DNA of 51,402 nt from a virus: positions 1-51,402 of IMG/VR virus record IMGVR_UViG_3300012096_000008; one strand, written 5' to 3'. This document shows, in pieces, positions 47,904 through 51,402 of this stretch. Below the pieces are notes generated by a model. The model was not told where the DNA came from. It saw only the letters and a list, made by a program, of their open reading frames with translations, and made no database searches. A program made the translations under genes and the position numbers. Positions within the stretch are counted from its first letter, which is position 1. Each line of letters opens with the position of its first letter.

Positions 47904-49444
47904 CATTAGCAACCAATCAACCACAAACCATCATCCGTAAGAAGGCCGGACATTTGATGGATAAGGAGTTCTTAGAGACAGCGCTTAGGCACTGTCCCAC
48001 AGTCTCAGGCTATGCTATCCGAGATGCCACCGATGGTAAGACTACGTTGGAGACAGATCAATACGATAGATCAGTCACCATAGAAAACTTGATGACGCTC
48101 AACGAGCAGGCCATGGAATACGATGCGGTACTCTACATGGCCAACATCACGCAGAGTGGGTTGACCAATCTCAAGGATGATATCCAACCATTCGTGCTAC
48201 AAATGAAGGATGCCGATGACCCGGATGGCGAAGGAATATCCATTGTTTCATTCTTTGTGGAAGGTGACTTTCCCAAGTATACTGACTCAAAGTCAGGTCA
48301 TACTGATGAATATAACTTCGCCCATGATGTCATCATACCATTACTCGAAGAGATTTTCGAAGATGTCGAAGGTGATATTGGTAAGTTCACTGCCAAGTTA
48401 CATAAACCTTCATTCGAAAAGACTCTCACCGCCTACGTTGGCCATAGGGCTGCGTTCGTCTTCCTCCCTCTTGAAGGCGATCCCATCGAATTCGGGACCA
48501 ATCCCTTGGGTACTACATTCGAATGGGGCACAGCTTCCCAGCAGCACGGTTTTGAGACTAGCGAGAACCAAGATCCTATCACAAAACCAAGCGTCACGAC
48601 ACCAGCTAAGAAGAAATTCGATCCATTTGGTAAGAACAAAGCAACAATCACCACGGACGATAAGGGAGTACATCATGTAGGTAATACAACATACAGTGGT
48701 GACAAGGCAGCCATAGATAAATTGAAAGACGGTGCTTCGCATCGAAATAAAACCAGTGTTAGTCCACCACCTAAGCTGGATGGTACAGCAAGGAATAGAT
48801 GGATTAGGTTATTCAATAATAACAAGCTTCCCGAAAATCACCTTGCCAAGAACCTGGCTCTATGGGTTGATCCTGATGTGGCTCCTTTTGCTCAGCGTCA
48901 GGTTACTACAATAATGGAAGTAAAGAATTTAGAAGATGAGATGCGAACCGGAAATAAAGCACCGCCTCTCAAAGATATGGGCGGCAGTATGAAACAGGCT
49001 CATCAAGAGATTGCTCTAGTCAATGCTGCTAAGTCTGCGGCTGATTATCTTCCTACTTTAACGGATGCAGAGATGACTGAAGCTACTGGTATCTTGGCTG
49101 GTTTTATTGATCGAGATAAAGTTCCAAGTGCTTTGGAAATCCAGAAGATGGAAGCACCTTGGGCTATGTTCTCCGAAAAGATGGGCATTCCATTTAGCGA
49201 TACTATGAGATGGCGGGTAGGGGATGAATTAAAGGCTGTCTTTAAAGGTAATAAGATAGCTGAGATGCTGTACATTGAATTACGTCGCAGGTATATTGAA
49301 TTACTAGGCACAGATAAACTAATAGAATTGGTCGGTAAGGATTTGGTCAAGAAGGAAACCGACAAACATGTGGAAGCTAAGGAAACTTTGAAGCCTTCTG
49401 GCACAAGCAAACGTAATCTCCTATTTGGTAAGAAATCAGCTTGA
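47900..49444 (+). CDS. Hypothetical protein, 514 aa (largest rightward unknown)
   Basis: N-terminal 220 residues form an alpha/beta domain: PTVSGYAIRDATDGKTTLET, YDAVLYMANITQSGLTN, GISIVSFFVEGDFPKY, YVGHRAAFVFLPLEGDPIEFG, then TTFEWGTASQQHGFE. The order of strands recalls class II glutamine-amidotransferase folds, but no N-terminal Cys is present; this is only an impression. A Thr/Lys-rich linker (FDPFGKNKATITTDD) joins a helical second half. ATGA overlap with the 51-aa gene. Two hairpins follow its stop. Confidence 0.72.
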   Translation: MTLATNQPQTIIRKKAGHLMDKEFLETALRHCPTVSGYAIRDATDGKTTLETDQYDRSVTIENLMTLNEQAMEYDAVLYMANITQSGLTNLKDDIQPFVLQMKDADDPDGEGISIVSFFVEGDFPKYTDSKSGHTDEYNFAHDVIIPLLEEIFEDVEGDIGKFTAKLHKPSFEKTLTAYVGHRAAFVFLPLEGDPIEFGTNPLGTTFEWGTASQQHGFETSENQDPITKPSVTTPAKKKFDPFGKNKATITTDDKGVHHVGNTTYSGDKAAIDKLKDGASHRNKTSVSPPPKLDGTARNRWIRLFNNNKLPENHLAKNLALWVDPDVAPFAQRQVTTIMEVKNLEDEMRTGNKAPPLKDMGGSMKQAHQEIALVNAAKSAADYLPTLTDAEMTEATGILAGFIDRDKVPSALEIQKMEAPWAMFSEKMGIPFSDTMRWRVGDELKAVFKGNKIAEMLYIELRRRYIELLGTDKLIELVGKDLVKKETDKHVEAKETLKPSGTSKRNLLFGKKSA

Positions 49445-49516
49445 CACTGAGGTTTTCCTCCCACTCAGTGTTGAGGGGACGGTGGTGTTCAATCCCCCGA
49501 CATCACCGTCTCTTCG
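49444..49516 (+). terminator. Two hairpins, likely terminator
   Basis: ACACTGAG (49444-49451) pairs with CTCAGTGT (49464-49471). Then GACGGTG (49478-49484) pairs with CACCGTC (49504-49510), extended by further pairs. A short TCTT run follows, so termination is probably partial. Confidence 0.5.
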
Positions 49517-49530
49517 AATAGGAGAGAACA

Positions 49531-50166
49531 ATGTTTTGGAAAACACCGTACAAGTTTGACTTATCTGAAACAAGATTTACCCCAGACATCGCAAGACTAG
49601 AATTATCGCAATTCCAATTGCTATTCGTCTGTGATGATCTGATGCGAGCCGGTAAGAATTATAATATAATAGCTGACAGCTCGGCCTCAGTAGCCAGAGG
49701 TTTCACTCTTCATGGTTATAACTTCTATAAGAAGAGAACTGATGGAATTCCTGTAGTAATGGCTGCTAAGCAAGCAGATAACAGATATAGTTTCTCTTGT
49801 TTGAAGATTAAGGGAGAAATTCACGCAGTTGAGTCAAAAGCCTTCATAAAGCTTGACACCCACTACCTGAATGGAGTACAATACCGTCGAATTAGGACTA
49901 AGATCCTGTATCCCACTCGCCAGCATGGCGTAGTCGTTAACCACGATAATGAAGGTAAGCTCTTACCTCCTGCCCTGCAAGGCAATAAACATTTCCTCCT
50001 CCCAGAACGGGTAGATATTATCTCGGCTTGGATGTACATTGGTGCGTCTAACTATTGGAATGATCTACTTGATGGGGGGTTTGCTTTTGAACCTGTACGT
50101 ATTGTAGAACCGAAAGAACAGAAGAATTGGTTAATCAAATATTACCACTGGCAAAACCAACCATAA
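49531..50166 (+). CDS. Gamma-glutamylcyclotransferase-like (AIG2-type) protein, 211 aa
   Basis: The fold pattern is FQLLFVCDDLMRAGKNYNII, SVARGFTLHGYNFY, LKIKGEIHAVES and FIKLDTHYLNGVQYRRI, matching the barrel of GGCT/AIG2 proteins (in which these read like VFVYGTLMRG...GEVYEVD...LDxxEG..YxR). The usual catalytic Glu after LDxx is replaced (LDTHYLNG, Tyr112), so enzyme activity is doubtful. ATG with AGGAGAG upstream. It overlaps the following primase-helicase start. C-terminal 80 residues are unassigned. Confidence 0.55.
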   Translation: MFWKTPYKFDLSETRFTPDIARLELSQFQLLFVCDDLMRAGKNYNIIADSSASVARGFTLHGYNFYKKRTDGIPVVMAAKQADNRYSFSCLKIKGEIHAVESKAFIKLDTHYLNGVQYRRIRTKILYPTRQHGVVVNHDNEGKLLPPALQGNKHFLLPERVDIISAWMYIGASNYWNDLLDGGFAFEPVRIVEPKEQKNWLIKYYHWQNQP

Positions 50167-51402
50167 TTGAACGTCATATTGCTTGTGATGATTGCGGATC
50201 ATCCGATGCTAAATGTACTTACTCAGATGGTCACAGCTATTGTTTCAGTTGTTTAACTTATACTCCACCTTTAGATAAACAGGAATTTAGTTATGAATTT
50301 CTCGGAACAAGAGGAATTGCTAAAGAAGTTTTTCAATTCTTTGACACAAAGACAAAAATTGATGTTAATGGAAAGCCGACTTCTATTGGATTTCCCTACC
50401 CTAACGGTAGTTTTAAAATAAGAACTTTAGATAAGAAAGGTTTCTATTCTCAAGGTGATATAAGCAAAGCTGGTTTATTTGGTCGTAATAAGTTTGCGGC
50501 TAGTAGTCACAAGACCGTGACTATAACAGAGGGAGAGTTGGATGCTCTATCGCTTTATCAGGTTGTACGCAGTCCTGTCGTCTCTGTTCACAGCGCTGCT
50601 AGTGCTGGAACTGACGTTAGCCTGGACCGATCCTGGGTTAATTCGTTCGAAAGAATTCTACTCGCATTTGATGGTGATGAAGCAGGACGTGAAGCAGCAT
50701 CTAAAGTTGCAAAGCTGTTTGATTACAACAAAGTTTTCATGGTGTCGTTCCCAGGCGGAACGCGTAAAGACGCCAATGACTACCTTCGAAACGGTGAACG
50801 GGACGAACTAGCAACTCTGTGGTACAACGCCAAGAAGTTTCTTCCTGAAACTATCGTCTCTTCGTTTCATGAGTTCGATAAGATCATTAAGGAAAAGCCT
50901 AAGGCTGGTGTACTATATCCGTTCCCTACCTTGAACTATATGACCTACGGTATCCGCACCGGTGAGTCCGTGTTAATCACGGCTCAAGAAGGTGTCGGTA
51001 AAACGGAGATGATGCATGCAATCGAACATCAACTTCTTAAAGAAACATTGGATAATATTGGCGCTATCTTTCTTGAGGAACCGAAGCGACGACACCTTCA
51101 GGCTATTGCAGGTATTCATCTTGGACGTCCTGCGCACCTACCCGATAGTGGTGTCACAGATACGGAAATTTTCCAAGCCGTACAAGACGTGGTTAGGATG
51201 GACGAGCGCCTTCACATCTATTCTCATTTTGGATCAGATGATCCTGAGGTCATTCTTGATACCATTAGATTTTTGGTATCCGCACGTGGTTGCCGTTACA
51301 TTCTTCTCGACCACATCACTATGGTTGTTAGTGGTCTCGGAGGCAAAGACGAAAGAACTACTCTCGATTATCTTTCGACGCGACTCGAAATGATGGTCAA
51401 AG
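50127..51402 (+). CDS. Primase-helicase (T7 gp4-like), N-terminal part, cut by window end
   Basis: Zinc ribbon CDDCGSSDAKCTYSDGHSYC-FSC (two CxxC sets), TOPRIM primase core (ITEGELDALS, then LLAFDGDEAGREAA), and RecA-type helicase: AQEGVGKTEM (Walker A, first Gly changed to Ala), GAIFLEEP (catalytic Glu), YIFLDHITMVVSG (Walker B). It makes primers and unwinds DNA at the fork. No ATG is in frame; TTG at 50127 gives a start about 15 residues before the first Cys and overlaps the upstream gene by 40 bases. Continues at the window's left end (1-353). Confidence 0.93.
   Translation, partial: MVNQILPLAKPTIIERHIACDDCGSSDAKCTYSDGHSYCFSCLTYTPPLDKQEFSYEFLGTRGIAKEVFQFFDTKTKIDVNGKPTSIGFPYPNGSFKIRTLDKKGFYSQGDISKAGLFGRNKFAASSHKTVTITEGELDALSLYQVVRSPVVSVHSAASAGTDVSLDRSWVNSFERILLAFDGDEAGREAASKVAKLFDYNKVFMVSFPGGTRKDANDYLRNGERDELATLWYNAKKFLPETIVSSFHEFDKIIKEKPKAGVLYPFPTLNYMTYGIRTGESVLITAQEGVGKTEMMHAIEHQLLKETLDNIGAIFLEEPKRRHLQAIAGIHLGRPAHLPDSGVTDTEIFQAVQDVVRMDERLHIYSHFGSDDPEVILDTIRFLVSARGCRYILLDHITMVVSGLGGKDERTTLDYLSTRLEMMVK

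Noticed and set aside
48410-48742. Antisense 110-codon frame in the 514-aa gene
   Set aside because: Shadow frame; no context or start signals.

Overview
The window looks like a nearly complete genome of a lytic, short-tailed (podovirus-type) tailed phage. It carries a T7-style replication set: primase-helicase, family A DNA polymerase, gp2.5-like ssDNA-binding protein, PD-(D/E)XK exonuclease and endonuclease I. It also carries a podovirus virion set: TerL, portal, scaffold, capsid, tail tubular proteins A and B, internal virion proteins, fibres and a tailspike. A GH108-type endolysin and an exported protein with an HxWYxxxCC motif point to a Gram-negative, probably proteobacterial, host (inference). 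No single-subunit RNA polymerase, integrase, ligase or clear small terminase is encoded. Two consensus sigma70 promoters are visible, so host RNA polymerase probably transcribes the phage.

The ends of the window fall inside one gene. The primase-helicase starts near 50127 and runs off the right edge; its C-terminus opens the left edge. The last 57 bases and the first 57 bases align without gaps but differ at 9 positions. The molecule is therefore circularly permuted or circular, and the two ends seem to come from different strain variants.

Layout. (1) 1-10277, plus strand: primase-helicase C-terminus, uracil-DNA glycosylase, small proteins, DNA polymerase and SSB. Next comes an approximately 1.5 kb stretch without convincing genes (5214-6717) that is densely folded and contains three tRNA-type T-arms. 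Then follow exonuclease, endonuclease I, an HNH-like protein and small genes, ending at a bidirectional terminator (10342-10379). (2) 10407-42283, minus strand: one long late block. In transcription order it holds a cluster of tiny genes, Zn-ribbon and beta-rich virion proteins, a glycosidase-like protein, a Gly-rich repeat protein, TerL, portal, scaffold, capsid, two fibre/spike proteins sharing an anchor, lysis genes, tail tube proteins and large internal virion proteins (one with an HEVQH zincin motif). (3) 42277-42318: two intertwined, back-to-back perfect sigma70 promoters divide the late block from the rightward block. (4) 42335-51402, plus strand: an AT-rich iteron-like region (42745-43010) and early genes. 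These include a NYN-domain RNase-like protein, a 51-residue protein that is nearly half Arg/Lys, a 514-residue protein of unknown function, a gamma-glutamylcyclotransferase-like protein and the primase-helicase N-terminus.

The strongest candidate for an undescribed system is the structured, tRNA-flavoured RNA region at 5214-6717. It has internally repeated hairpins, and its 3' side carries a hairpin that recurs at 9284. Next in interest are the divergent promoter pair with a predicted leaderless transcript, the iteron region, and the protamine-like small protein.
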